A stretch of DNA of 26,062 nucleotides, taken from positions 1 through 26,062 of the forward strand of contig CABSFC010000032.1 in NCBI GenBank assembly GCA_902476875.1, in the 5' to 3' direction. Shown here piece by piece: positions 14,186-20,965 of this stretch. The stretch's first letter is position 1. Each line of letters starts with the position of its first letter. The notes under the pieces were generated by a model that did not search any database, was not told the DNA's origin, and saw nothing but the letters and a program-made list of their open reading frames with translations. The DNA comes from an uncultured Oscillibacter sp. (lineage in GTDB: Bacteria > Bacillota > Clostridia > Oscillospirales > Oscillospiraceae). The translations under genes were made by a program, and so were the position numbers.

Positions 14186-14447
14186 GTCAAATTACTCCTT
14201 GTGTCGGCCGGGAGGCAAAAAAACGCCTCCCGTACCAAAGTACGAGAGGCGACGAATCGCGGTTCCACTCTCTTTTATCACTCAAGGAAGGTCCCTGACG
14301 CGGACCAGACGGAGGGCTTCCACATCCCCCGCGCTCCCGGACGCACTTCGCAGTTCCCGCCGCAGGCGCGCTTGCAGCCGGTGACGCGCCCTCTCTGCTC
14401 TTTGGGTGGACTGTTACTCTTTCCGATCATCACGCTATGAAATTTAC
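14186..14447 (-). promoter_or_regulatory. T-box riboswitch leader upstream of cysE-cysS, cysteine type
   Basis: On the transcript strand the leader has a stem I region with GGAAAGAGTA and GCAGAGAGG, then the T-box core AGAGTGGAACCGCGATT near 14272-14256. An intrinsic terminator follows. Two UGC cysteine codons lie where the specifier loop is expected (14352-14350 and 14345-14343). The antiterminator bulge reads UGGA, whose A would pair with discriminator U73 of tRNA-Cys (tRNA-Gly also has U73). Gene context (cysE, cysS) and UGC favour cysteine. Uncharged tRNA-Cys would stabilise the antiterminator and turn the operon on. Confidence 0.9.
14217..14251 (-). terminator. T-box regulated terminator
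   Basis: On the transcript strand CGCCTCTCGTAC (14251-14240) pairs with GTACGGGAGGCG (14235-14224) around TTTG, followed by seven U (14223-14217). A downstream GCCTCCCG (14216-14209) can pair with the same 3' arm, putting the U-run in a loop. Confidence 0.9.
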
Positions 14448-14453
14448 TTTAGT

Positions 14454-14482
14454 ATATTAGCAGGATTTGTCCGGGGTGTCAA
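14454..14482 (-). promoter_or_regulatory. Promoter of the T-box cysE-cysS operon
   Basis: TTGACA (14482-14477), a 17-nt spacer and TAATAT (14459-14454) direct a start near 14447. The promoter lies inside the 3' end of yaaA, and its -10 box contains the yaaA stop codon. Confidence 0.8.
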
Positions 14483-15245
14483 GGGGCGATTTGCCCGGAG
14501 CCGCCGCCCGCAGGAACACCAGCCGGTCCGGCGACGAGGCCTCCGGGACATGGCGGTAGTTCAGATGGTCGAAGGCCGTCACGTCCGCCAGGGTCCGGGC
14601 CCGGTTCCGGGCCAGGAAGCGTACCATCTCACCCCGGGCCATCTTCACATACACGCCCTTTTCCACCCAGCCGCCGCCGGTGATCTCGCCAAAGATCACG
14701 TCCACCAGCCGCGTCCCGGCGGGCAGGCGATGCCGGACGGCCCTGGCGTACTCCTCGCTGGCGAGATTCAAAATCAGGTCCGTCTCCGCCGCCAGACGCT
14801 TTGCCAGCCGGTCTCCCCAGAAATCGTACAGGTCCCTGCAGAACTCCGTCCGCAGCTTCGCCTGCATCTCCAGGCGGTAGGGCGTCACGCCGTCCAGGGG
14901 CCGCAGCAGCCCGTAAAAGCCGGAGAGGATGCGCAGGTGCTCCTGGAGCTCTTCGTAGTCGCCCTCCTCCAGGACGTTTGGGGCCATGTACTGGTACTGG
15001 ATGCCCTGGTAGGCCAGCAGGGCCGGGGTCAGGTCATGGCGCGGGTCCATGGTCCGGTACTGCTCATAGCTCTGCCGGGCCAGCTGGTCGTTGCAGGCCA
15101 GCAGCTTTTTCAGCGCCCCATACTCCAGCCCCCGCAGGTGGGCCAGCAGCCGCTCCGCGTCTGGCAGAAATTCCGGCAGGGCCTGGGGCCGCAGGAAGTC
15201 CTGCTCCCGACGCATCTTTTTGGCGGGTGAAATGATCCAGCGCAT
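14457..15245 (-). CDS. yaaA: Peroxide stress protein YaaA (DUF328/UPF0246)
   Basis: The 262-residue product matches the YaaA family. In E. coli YaaA lowers free intracellular iron during peroxide stress, and the fold is a DNA-binding-like beta-strand domain. Visible conservation includes the start MRWIISPAKKM, YQGIQYQYM, the block LRILSGFYGLLRPLDGVTPY and RLEMQ (about residues 108-132), LNLASEEYARAV and VKMARGEMVRFLA. It is the last gene of the ymdB-to-yaaA cluster. Its ATG follows the ansA stop by three bases, and AGGAGTG overlaps that stop. Its 3' end carries the promoter of the next operon. Confidence 0.93.
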   Translation of the reverse strand: MRWIISPAKKMRREQDFLRPQALPEFLPDAERLLAHLRGLEYGALKKLLACNDQLARQSYEQYRTMDPRHDLTPALLAYQGIQYQYMAPNVLEEGDYEELQEHLRILSGFYGLLRPLDGVTPYRLEMQAKLRTEFCRDLYDFWGDRLAKRLAAETDLILNLASEEYARAVRHRLPAGTRLVDVIFGEITGGGWVEKGVYVKMARGEMVRFLARNRARTLADVTAFDHLNYRHVPEASSPDRLVFLRAAAPGKSPLDTPDKSC

Positions 15246-15248
15246 GCG

Positions 15249-16247
15249 TCACTCCTGTTCCGCGGGCCACAGGATGTCCCGGGCCACCGGCGTGTAGAAC
15301 AGCCGCTCCACCTCGTCCCGGTCCCGGGTCCGGCCCAGAATCCACATCAGCTTGGCCGCCACCGCCTCGGTGGTCATGTCGTAGGCCTCCAGCACCTGCA
15401 AATCGCTTTTCAGGCGGTAGCCCACGTGGTAGACCCCCAGGTCGCTGCCCTCGCTGGCCACCTGGGTGGTCAGAACGATGGTCTTCCCCTCGTCCATCCA
15501 GTGCCGGACGCAGTCGTAGAACCCGCCCGCCTCCGGCAGGCCGCCCACGCCGAAGCTCTCGATGATCAGGGCGTCGTTCCGCTCCAGCAGGAAGTCCGCC
15601 TGGGCCCGGTCCGCGCCGGGCAGCAGCTTCAGCAGGGCCACTCTGCCGTCCAGGGCGTCGTAAAAAACCGGCGCGGCGGCGCAGTCCTGCCGGATGTAGC
15701 GCAGCAGCACGCCGTCCCGCAGAACGCCCAGGTCGGGGTAGTTGATGCTGGAGAATGCCTGAAAGCTCTTGGACCGGGTCTTTCTGGCCCGGGTGCCCAG
15801 AATCACCTTGTGGTTGAACACGATGGATACCCCCGGCAGGTCCTCCGCCGCGCAGCGGAAGGCATCCGTCAGATTGACCTTGGAATCCGTGGAGTCGAAG
15901 CCGATGGGCTTCTGGGCCCCGGTGAGAACGATGGGCTTGGGGCTGCCCTGCACCAGATAGCTGAGGGCCGCCGCCGTGTAGGCCATGGTGTCCGTGCCGT
16001 GGGTCAGCACGAAGCCGTCGTATTCGTCGTAGCGCTCCCGGACGCACCGGGCCATCAGCAGCCAGTGCTCTGGGATGATGTTGGTGCTGTCCAGATTCAA
16101 AAGCTGGACGCAGGCCACCCCGCAGATGCCGGAGATGGCGGGGATGTGGGCCAGCAGCTGCTCCGTGGTCAGCTCCGGCGCCAGGCCGCTGTCCGTCACC
16201 TCGGAGGCAATGGTGCCTCCGGTGCCGATCAGTAAAATCTTCTTCAT
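15249..16247 (-). CDS. ansA: Asparaginase (type I, bacterial L-asparaginase)
   Basis: Asparaginase hydrolyses asparagine to aspartate and ammonia. The 332-residue protein starts MKKILLIGTGGTIASE with the nucleophile Thr12. The second catalytic motif HGTDTM has Thr85-Asp86, and the catalytic lysine is expected in LTGAQKPIG. It lacks a signal peptide, consistent with the cytoplasmic type I enzyme. The start is the ATG at 16247; a frame extension to 16346 runs inside the upstream gene and is not used. The upstream phosphoesterase stop is six bases away, so the two are tightly coupled; the ribosome binding site is weak (GGGGTAAACGCG). Confidence 0.94.
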   Translation of the reverse strand: MKKILLIGTGGTIASEVTDSGLAPELTTEQLLAHIPAISGICGVACVQLLNLDSTNIIPEHWLLMARCVRERYDEYDGFVLTHGTDTMAYTAAALSYLVQGSPKPIVLTGAQKPIGFDSTDSKVNLTDAFRCAAEDLPGVSIVFNHKVILGTRARKTRSKSFQAFSSINYPDLGVLRDGVLLRYIRQDCAAAPVFYDALDGRVALLKLLPGADRAQADFLLERNDALIIESFGVGGLPEAGGFYDCVRHWMDEGKTIVLTTQVASEGSDLGVYHVGYRLKSDLQVLEAYDMTTEAVAAKLMWILGRTRDRDEVERLFYTPVARDILWPAEQE

Positions 16248-16252
16248 CGCGT

Positions 16253-17350
16253 TTACCCCAAATCCCTGTGGTCCAGGGCCGCCAGGCCGAAGCGGGCCGC
16301 CCGGGTGACGGTCTCCCGCTCCTCCTCCGTTTTGGCCGCGTTCCACCGCGTCCGCAGCTCCCGGAGGAACAGGCCCCGGAGGGAGTCCTCCTCCGCCCTG
16401 GCCCAGATGTCTTCCGCCATGCGGGTGTGGTCCCGGACCTCCAGGGCGTAGAAGCGGTCCGCCAGGGCCTCCCGCAAGCCCGCGGCGTCCACGCCGCCCT
16501 CGCCGGTCTCGCCGGTCAGCAGGACACGGTACAGGTCCTGGGCGGTGCCGGCGGGAAGCGCCGCCTCCACGGCGGCCCGGGGGGACCGGCCCGTCACGTC
16601 CACCTCCAGAATCTCATACCGCCGCCGGGCAAAGGGCACAAAGGTCAGGGAGACCTTTCCGGCGCCGTCGATTTCCCCCTCGTAAAAGCCCTTCTCCCCC
16701 AGCTCGTCGAAGCCCCGGCCCTCAGGGCAGCCGGGCCAGGCGCACAGGGTCTTTCCAAAGCGCAGCGGCTCCGTCCGCCTGTGGATGTGGCCCAGGGCCA
16801 GGTACGCAAAGCCGCTGGCGGCGATCTCCTCTTTTCGGATGGGGTCGTAGCGGGCCTCGGCGGGGTCCACTTCCCCGTGGAGCAGACCGATGTGCACCCG
16901 GCCGTCCGCCGGGGCGGTGAAGCCCGTCAGGAAGCCCGCCGCCTGCTCCGGCGCGGTGAAAGCCGCGCCGTGGACGGTCAGATTCCAGTCGGGCAGCTCC
17001 ACTTCCGTCAGGCGGTTCTCCCGAAAGATGTGCACGTTCTCCGGCCAGTCCACCGTCAGCCAGGGGCTGCCGGGGCCCATCCAGTCGTGGTTGCCCGGGG
17101 CGATCATCACCTTCGCCTGCATCTGCCCCAGGGCCGACCCCAACTGCTCCCCGGTCTCCCGGAAAGCGCTGCCGCTGTCAAACAGATCCCCCGCCAGCAG
17201 CACCAGGTCGATGCCGCGGCTGTTCACGTAATTTGCCAGCCGGAAAGCCAGCTCCCGGCTCTCCCGGCGGCGGGCCGCCGCCTGCCGGGCGGACAGCGCG
17301 CCGAAAGCACTGTCCAGGTGGAAGTCGGCGGCATGGATGAATTTCAGCAT
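16253..17350 (-). CDS. Metallophosphoesterase, SbcD/YhaO-like DNA repair exonuclease
   Basis: The 365-residue protein has a calcineurin-like nuclease domain: HAADFHLD (Asp9, His11), GDLFD (54-58), GNHD (86-89), LLHGE (His158) and GHIH (187-190). This is the Mre11/SbcD order, so it should bind two metal ions and act on DNA ends. The C-terminal third is a capping/partner region typical of Bacillus YhaO. YhaO or SbcD genes usually sit beside an SMC-like ATPase (YhaN or SbcC); none is seen here, and ansA follows instead. The start has GGAGGGGTGCCGAT upstream. Function is inferred from the motifs. Confidence 0.9.
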   Translation of the reverse strand: MLKFIHAADFHLDSAFGALSARQAAARRRESRELAFRLANYVNSRGIDLVLLAGDLFDSGSAFRETGEQLGSALGQMQAKVMIAPGNHDWMGPGSPWLTVDWPENVHIFRENRLTEVELPDWNLTVHGAAFTAPEQAAGFLTGFTAPADGRVHIGLLHGEVDPAEARYDPIRKEEIAASGFAYLALGHIHRRTEPLRFGKTLCAWPGCPEGRGFDELGEKGFYEGEIDGAGKVSLTFVPFARRRYEILEVDVTGRSPRAAVEAALPAGTAQDLYRVLLTGETGEGGVDAAGLREALADRFYALEVRDHTRMAEDIWARAEEDSLRGLFLRELRTRWNAAKTEEERETVTRAARFGLAALDHRDLG

Positions 17351-17371
17351 ATCGGCACCCCTCCTCCGGTA

Positions 17372-17860
17372 TTACGCCCGCTCCTCCGGCCGCCAGGCCT
17401 TGCAGACGTCCACCCATTCCTGGAAGTTGGAGGTATACCGCTCCAATTCCTCACACGTCAATTCAATGGCGCTGTTGTCGCTGCCGGCGGCGGGGAAGAC
17501 GGTCTCAAACCGCTTCAGGGACACGTCCAGATAGACCCTGACGTTCTCCGGCAGGGCGAAGGGGCACACGCCGCCCACGTCGTGGCCGATGAGCTCGTGG
17601 GCCTCCTCGTGGGTCAGCATCTTGGCCTTGGTGTGGAACCGGGCCTTGTAGCGGCTGTTGTCCACCTTGGCGTCCCCCGCCACCACAATGATGATGGGCT
17701 GGCCGTCCACCTTGAAGCTCAGGCTCTTGGCGATGCGGGCGCCCTCCACGCCCACGGCCACCGCCGCCAGCTCCACCGTGGCGGAGGAAACCTCGAACTC
17801 CCGGATACGGTCCTCGATGCCGAACTCCTTGAAATAGGCTCTGACTTTCTTGATAGACAT
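17372..17860 (-). CDS. YbaK/EbsC-family aminoacyl-tRNA deacylase
   Basis: The family hydrolyses misacylated tRNAs in trans, classically Cys-tRNA-Pro, and is related to the ProRS editing domain. The 162-residue product has the VELAAVAVGVEGARIAKSLS segment with the conserved catalytic-site lysine (Lys45), GDAKVDNSRYKARF and the GGVCPFALPENVRVYLD block with its typical Gly-Gly-x-x-Pro. It has no tRNA synthetase domain. The start has AGGAGATAAAAGAT upstream. The type-3 ProS in this window has no editing insertion, so this protein may supply that function. Which deacylase subgroup it belongs to cannot be told. Confidence 0.92.
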   Translation of the reverse strand: MSIKKVRAYFKEFGIEDRIREFEVSSATVELAAVAVGVEGARIAKSLSFKVDGQPIIIVVAGDAKVDNSRYKARFHTKAKMLTHEEAHELIGHDVGGVCPFALPENVRVYLDVSLKRFETVFPAAGSDNSAIELTCEELERYTSNFQEWVDVCKAWRPEERA

Positions 17861-17892
17861 ATCTTTTATCTCCTGTCTTTTATCTTTTATCT

Positions 17893-18579
17893 CTACTGGT
17901 ACGCCGGGTCCACCGGCAGCTTTTTATAGCTGGCTTTCGCCCGCAGCCGCGCCCGCTTCTCCTGAATGGAGCGGACGACGAACGCCTGCCTGCCCGGCAG
18001 GTCCCGGGTCTCCTCCGCCAGCCGCCGCAGCGCCTCCGCCCAGCCGATGCCACTCTCCCTCGGCTCCCGCTCCAGGATGGTGTCCAGCCAGGCGTCTCCG
18101 GCGGCAAGATCCCCGGCGAGACAGCACAGCATGACGCTGTTCCAGGCGTCCCGCACGTTCCAGCCCCGCCTGGCACAGCGTTCCTGCCAGGGGCGGCATG
18201 CGTGCTCCGGCGTGTCCAGCCGCGCCCGGTACTGCGCCGCGCTGCCCCTGGCGTGCTCCGCCATATCCAGCATGGCCCGGTAAAAATTCCCGTCGTCTCC
18301 GGTGTACTCCACATGGTGCAGTTCCCGGGAGATCGCGCCGAAGGTGTAATTGTAGGGCAGGGCCTCCCAGAAGCCAGCTCCCTGCTCCCACAGGAAGCTG
18401 GCCCCCACGTTGAGATAGGCCCCCTGGCTCCAGGCGCTGGGCTGGAACTCCACCACGGTCAAAAACCACCCGTTGTCGTCCAGCCAGATCCGGGAACTCC
18501 CTTTCTGAAATAGCCCCATAGGCGCCAGCGCCTCCCGGGCCGCCTGTCGGATGATTTTATCCACCTGCCGCATGGCCAT
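17893..18579 (-). CDS. DUF4304-like protein of unknown function
   Basis: The 228-residue soluble protein resembles DUF4304 proteins in its N-terminal half: a short helix, then GLFQKGSSRIWLDDNGWFLT and VVEFQPSAWSQGAYLNVGAS. This block, in which a 'gone through rough residue to strand' pattern ends in a Phe-Gln-Pro-Ser, is what suggests the family. The C-terminal half is helical and rich in Arg, Glu and Cys (HACRPWQERCARRGWNV, LEREPRESGIGWAEAL). There is no signal peptide. The first of two ATGs (MAMRQ) is used because GAGGAGG lies six bases upstream. It sits 12 nt after ymdB in the six-gene cluster. No function can be given. Confidence 0.75.
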   Translation of the reverse strand: MAMRQVDKIIRQAAREALAPMGLFQKGSSRIWLDDNGWFLTVVEFQPSAWSQGAYLNVGASFLWEQGAGFWEALPYNYTFGAISRELHHVEYTGDDGNFYRAMLDMAEHARGSAAQYRARLDTPEHACRPWQERCARRGWNVRDAWNSVMLCCLAGDLAAGDAWLDTILEREPRESGIGWAEALRRLAEETRDLPGRQAFVVRSIQEKRARLRAKASYKKLPVDPAYQ

Positions 18580-18591
18580 GCCGCGCCTCCT

Positions 18592-19365
18592 CTACCGGAT
18601 GTCGATCCGCTCCACGGCGGCGCACAGCCCCGTGGCGCTGTCCAGGGTGAAGATGGCGCCCTGCATCTTACAGGGGCCCTCCGGCGACCTGTACCGCCCC
18701 GGCAGGCCGCCCAGGAAGCTCTCCACCGACTGCCAGGGCTCGATGCCTAGCACGGACTCGATGGGCCCGGTCATGCCCAAGTCCGTGAGATAGCCGGTGC
18801 CCTTGGGGTACACCCGCTCGTCGGCGGTGGGGACGTGGGTGTGGGTGCCCCACAGGGCGGACACCCGGCCGTCCAGATAGTAGCCCAGGGCCAGCTTTTC
18901 GCTGGTGGCCTCGGCGTGGAAGTCCACCAGGGTGAAGTCCGCCTCCCCACGGGACAGCAGCCGGTCCGCCGTGGTGAAGGGGTCCGCCGCCTTCCAGTCC
19001 AGATCGCAGCGGCCAATCAGGTTCACCACCCGTACCCGCACGCCGTTCTGATCGAAGATCTCACAACCGCGGCCCGGAGCCCGCCCGGTGTAGTTGGCGG
19101 GGCGCAGCAGCCAGGGCGTGTCGTCCAGAAAGTCCCGGATCTGCATCTTGCCGAAGGTGTGGTTCCCCAGGGTCACCGCGTCGGCGCCCGCGTCATAGAT
19201 GCGCCGCGCCTGCTCCGGCGTCAGCCCTACGCCGGAGGCATTCTCGCCGTTGACCACGGTGAAGGATATTTGTTTGAACTTTTGCAGGGCCCGCAGGTGC
19301 TTTTCCAGGTGCCGCAGCCCCGGCTCTCCCACCACGTCGCCCACTGCCAGGATGTGATACAGCAT
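18592..19365 (-). CDS. ymdB: YmdB-type metallophosphoesterase (2',3'-cyclic nucleotide phosphodiesterase)
   Basis: The 257-residue protein belongs to the YmdB/TIGR00282 family. In Bacillus subtilis YmdB hydrolyses 2',3'-cyclic nucleotides and influences biofilm and nanotube formation. The metal-binding motifs appear in order: AVGDVVG (Asp10), VNGENASG (39-44), LGNHTF (66-71), VDFHAEATSEK (147-157) and GTHTHVPTADER (173-184). It is the first gene of the six-gene cluster, with a GGAGGAACACAC ribosome binding site and its own promoter at 19428-19401. Confidence 0.94.
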   Translation of the reverse strand: MLYHILAVGDVVGEPGLRHLEKHLRALQKFKQISFTVVNGENASGVGLTPEQARRIYDAGADAVTLGNHTFGKMQIRDFLDDTPWLLRPANYTGRAPGRGCEIFDQNGVRVRVVNLIGRCDLDWKAADPFTTADRLLSRGEADFTLVDFHAEATSEKLALGYYLDGRVSALWGTHTHVPTADERVYPKGTGYLTDLGMTGPIESVLGIEPWQSVESFLGGLPGRYRSPEGPCKMQGAIFTLDSATGLCAAVERIDIR

Positions 19366-19400
19366 GTGTGTTCCTCCGCCGTCAATGTTCTAACGCTGGT

Positions 19401-19428
19401 AGTATACCAAAAACAGCGGTTTTTGCAA
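19401..19428 (-). promoter_or_regulatory. Promoter of the ymdB cluster
   Basis: TTGCAA (19428-19423), a 16-nt spacer ending in TGG and TATACT (19406-19401) form an extended -10 promoter. The start is near 19394, about 29 nt upstream of ymdB. Confidence 0.75.
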
Positions 19429-19500
19429 AGGGGGGATGAAAATTCCTCCCTTTTACCTGAATTGCGCACGGTCAGAACCCCCAGCGATTTGGCCATAACA

Positions 19501-19529
19501 TTGAAGTAGGCTTGTTTATATGTTATGAT
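19501..19529 (+). promoter_or_regulatory. Promoter of the small membrane protein gene
   Basis: TTGAAG (19501-19506), a 17-nt spacer ending in TGT and TATGAT (19524-19529) form an extended -10 promoter with a start near 19536, 37 nt before the ATG. Confidence 0.7.
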
Positions 19530-19572
19530 ATTAGAAATCAATTCAATAAATTGGGATTTTAGGGGGCAAAAC

Positions 19573-19752
19573 ATGAAAAAACAACTACAAGGCCTTTCAT
19601 TGATATTGTTTGGATTGTTGCTTGGTATTGCCGAGGGTGATTTAAACCATTTTATTACGCGTCATGTGAACGCTTTTCCCTTTGCTTTAGTGGGTCTAAT
19701 CATCGGTATAGTTGGGCTTGTTTTTGTTTTTAAGCAGGAAAAGAATAAGTAA
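19573..19752 (+). CDS. Small two-span membrane protein of unknown function
   Basis: The 59-residue product has two hydrophobic segments, LSLILFGLLLGIAEG (about residues 6-20) and FALVGLIIGIVGLVFVF (about 37-53), joined by a polar loop with HFITRHVN. It ends in a basic tail KQEKNK. This hairpin topology suggests an inner-membrane miniprotein. The ATG at 19573 has AGGGGG eight or more bases upstream; an in-frame ATG at 19525 lies within the -10 box and is rejected. Codon use is AT-rich compared with every neighbour, which fits recent acquisition (inference). It has its own promoter. I do not recognise a family, and the function is unknown. Confidence 0.65.
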   Translation: MKKQLQGLSLILFGLLLGIAEGDLNHFITRHVNAFPFALVGLIIGIVGLVFVFKQEKNK

Positions 19753-19768
19753 ACCGATCCCGGTTTCT

Positions 19769-19806
19769 GGGCTGCCCCGAAGCGTGAGACAGCCCTTGTT
19801 CATTTT
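19769..19806 (+). terminator. Possible terminator after the small membrane protein
   Basis: GGGCTG (19769-19774) pairs with CAGCCC (19790-19795), followed by TTGTTCATTTT. The stem is short with a 15-nt loop. A second 6-bp stem AAACCG/CGGTTT lies just before it (19751-19766). Confidence 0.4.
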
Positions 19807-19957
19807 AACAAAAGGCACTTCAGGTGTGCGAATAAGGCAAAAGAGAGAATCCCTCCGTTTCTAATCAGAGCGGAGGAATTCTATATTCCGTCGTTTTAAC
19901 GCAGGGCACTTCAAATGCACAAATGGGGTAAAAGGGACTGAAAATTCCTCCCGGGGC

Positions 19958-20003
19958 TTGTCATTGCCGTCAAAGTTACTTATAATAATACCGTTATTAT
20001 AAG
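19958..20003 (+). promoter_or_regulatory. LysR gene promoter with a perfect inverted repeat over the -10 box
   Basis: TTGTCA (19958-19963), a 17-nt spacer and TATAAT (19981-19986) form the promoter. CTTATAATAA (19979-19988) and TTATTATAAG (19994-20003) are exact inverted repeats with a 5-nt spacer, covering the -10 box and start site. The T-N11-A-type symmetry fits LysR autoregulation. Confidence 0.8.
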
Positions 20004-20027
20004 AATATCTGATCGCGGAGGTTTTCT

Positions 20028-20915
20028 ATGGCAGTCAAGCTGGAATTGTACCGTGTGTTCAAGGAGGTGGCCGAGACCGGCAACATCTCCGCCGCGGCGA
20101 AAAATCTGTATATCTCCCAGTCAGCGGTGAGCCAGTCCATCAAGCAGCTGGAGACAGCCCTCCAGGCCCGGCTGTTCGCCCGCAGCCCCCGGGGCGTCAT
20201 CCTGACGGGGGAGGGGCAGATGCTGTACCAATACGTCCGCAGCGCCCTGGGGCTCATCGCCACCGGGGAGGACAAGCTGTCCCAGGCCCAGCAGCTGCTG
20301 CTGGGCACCCTGGTCATCGGCGCCAGCGACACCGTGACCAGTTTCTTTCTGACGCCCTATCTGGACGCTTTCCACCGCCGGCACCCCGGCATCCGGCTGA
20401 AAATCGTCAGCGGCCGCAGCGCCAAGGTGCTGAGCCTGCTGAAATCCGGCGCGGTGGACATCGCCTTCGCCTCCTCTCCCGCCGACAGCGCGGTGGAGAG
20501 CTGGCCCTGCTTCGCCACCCACTCCGCCTTTGTGGCGGGCAGCGGGTACGACTGTGATTTTGATCACGTGTACTCCCTCCGGGAGATCGCGGACTTCCCC
20601 CTGATCCTGCTGGAGCGGAAGGCCAGCAGCCGGGTGTTTCTGGAGCAGTACTTCCTGAAAAGCGGCGTCACCCTGACGCCGGAGATCGAGCTCAGCTCCC
20701 GGAGTCTTCTAGTGTCCCTGGCCCGCATCGGCCTGGGCGTGGCGGGCGTGACACTGGAATTCGTCCGGGAGGCCCTGGACGCCGGGGACATCCGCCTGTT
20801 AAAGCCCGACTTCACCATCCCCGCCCGCAGCGTGGACATGTGCACCCTGCGGGAGGTGACTCCCACCGCCGCGGCCGCCGCGTTTATGGAGATGGTGCGG
20901 CAGGGCGGAGCGTGA
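20028..20915 (+). CDS. LysR-family transcriptional regulator
   Basis: The 295-residue protein is a standard LysR regulator. The N-terminal winged helix is LYRVFKEVAETGNISAAAKN through QSAVSQSIKQLETALQARLF (residues 7-52). The linker helix follows to about residue 90. The periplasmic-binding-protein-like effector domain begins at GTLVIGASDTVTSFFLTPYL (about 93-112) and includes GIRLKIVSGRSAKVLSLLKS. The start has GCGGAGG nine bases upstream. Most LysR genes lie divergent from a target; here the upstream neighbour is the small membrane protein on the same strand and the downstream one is convergent, so the target is not obvious. The palindrome over its own promoter indicates autoregulation. Confidence 0.94.
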   Translation: MAVKLELYRVFKEVAETGNISAAAKNLYISQSAVSQSIKQLETALQARLFARSPRGVILTGEGQMLYQYVRSALGLIATGEDKLSQAQQLLLGTLVIGASDTVTSFFLTPYLDAFHRRHPGIRLKIVSGRSAKVLSLLKSGAVDIAFASSPADSAVESWPCFATHSAFVAGSGYDCDFDHVYSLREIADFPLILLERKASSRVFLEQYFLKSGVTLTPEIELSSRSLLVSLARIGLGVAGVTLEFVREALDAGDIRLLKPDFTIPARSVDMCTLREVTPTAAAAAFMEMVRQGGA

Positions 20916-20928
20916 GACATCCACAGGC

Positions 20929-20960
20929 AAAACACAGCCCTCCCCGGCAGGGAGGGCTGT
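20929..20960. terminator. Bidirectional terminator between lysR and the membrane-protein operon
   Basis: ACAGCCCTCCC (20934-20944) and GGGAGGGCTGT (20950-20960) pair around CGGCA. Minus transcripts see GTTTT after the stem (20933-20929); plus transcripts see only TTT, so termination is better for the minus-strand operon. Confidence 0.75.
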
Positions 20961-20965
20961 TTCCC

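Larger units (their letters stand above)
19437..19952. repeat. AT-rich islet bounded by 14-bp direct repeats
   Basis: TGAAAATTCCTCCC occurs at 19437-19450 and again at 19939-19952. It brackets a stretch visibly poorer in G and C than its neighbours, with one small membrane-protein gene. Inside, an imperfect repeat of about 45 nt (TTTTAAC ... GGCACTTCA ... AAAAG) occurs at 19803-19847 and 19894-19938. An 11-bp stem GAATCCCTCCG / CGGAGGAATTC (19847-19857 with 19871-19881) lies between them. No transposase is present. Confidence 0.6.

Noticed and set aside
12542..14440. 632-residue plus-strand open frame opposite cysS and cysE
   Set aside because: It is the antisense shadow of two well-conserved genes in GC-rich DNA, with low-complexity Val/Gly/His/Ala composition and no ribosome binding site.
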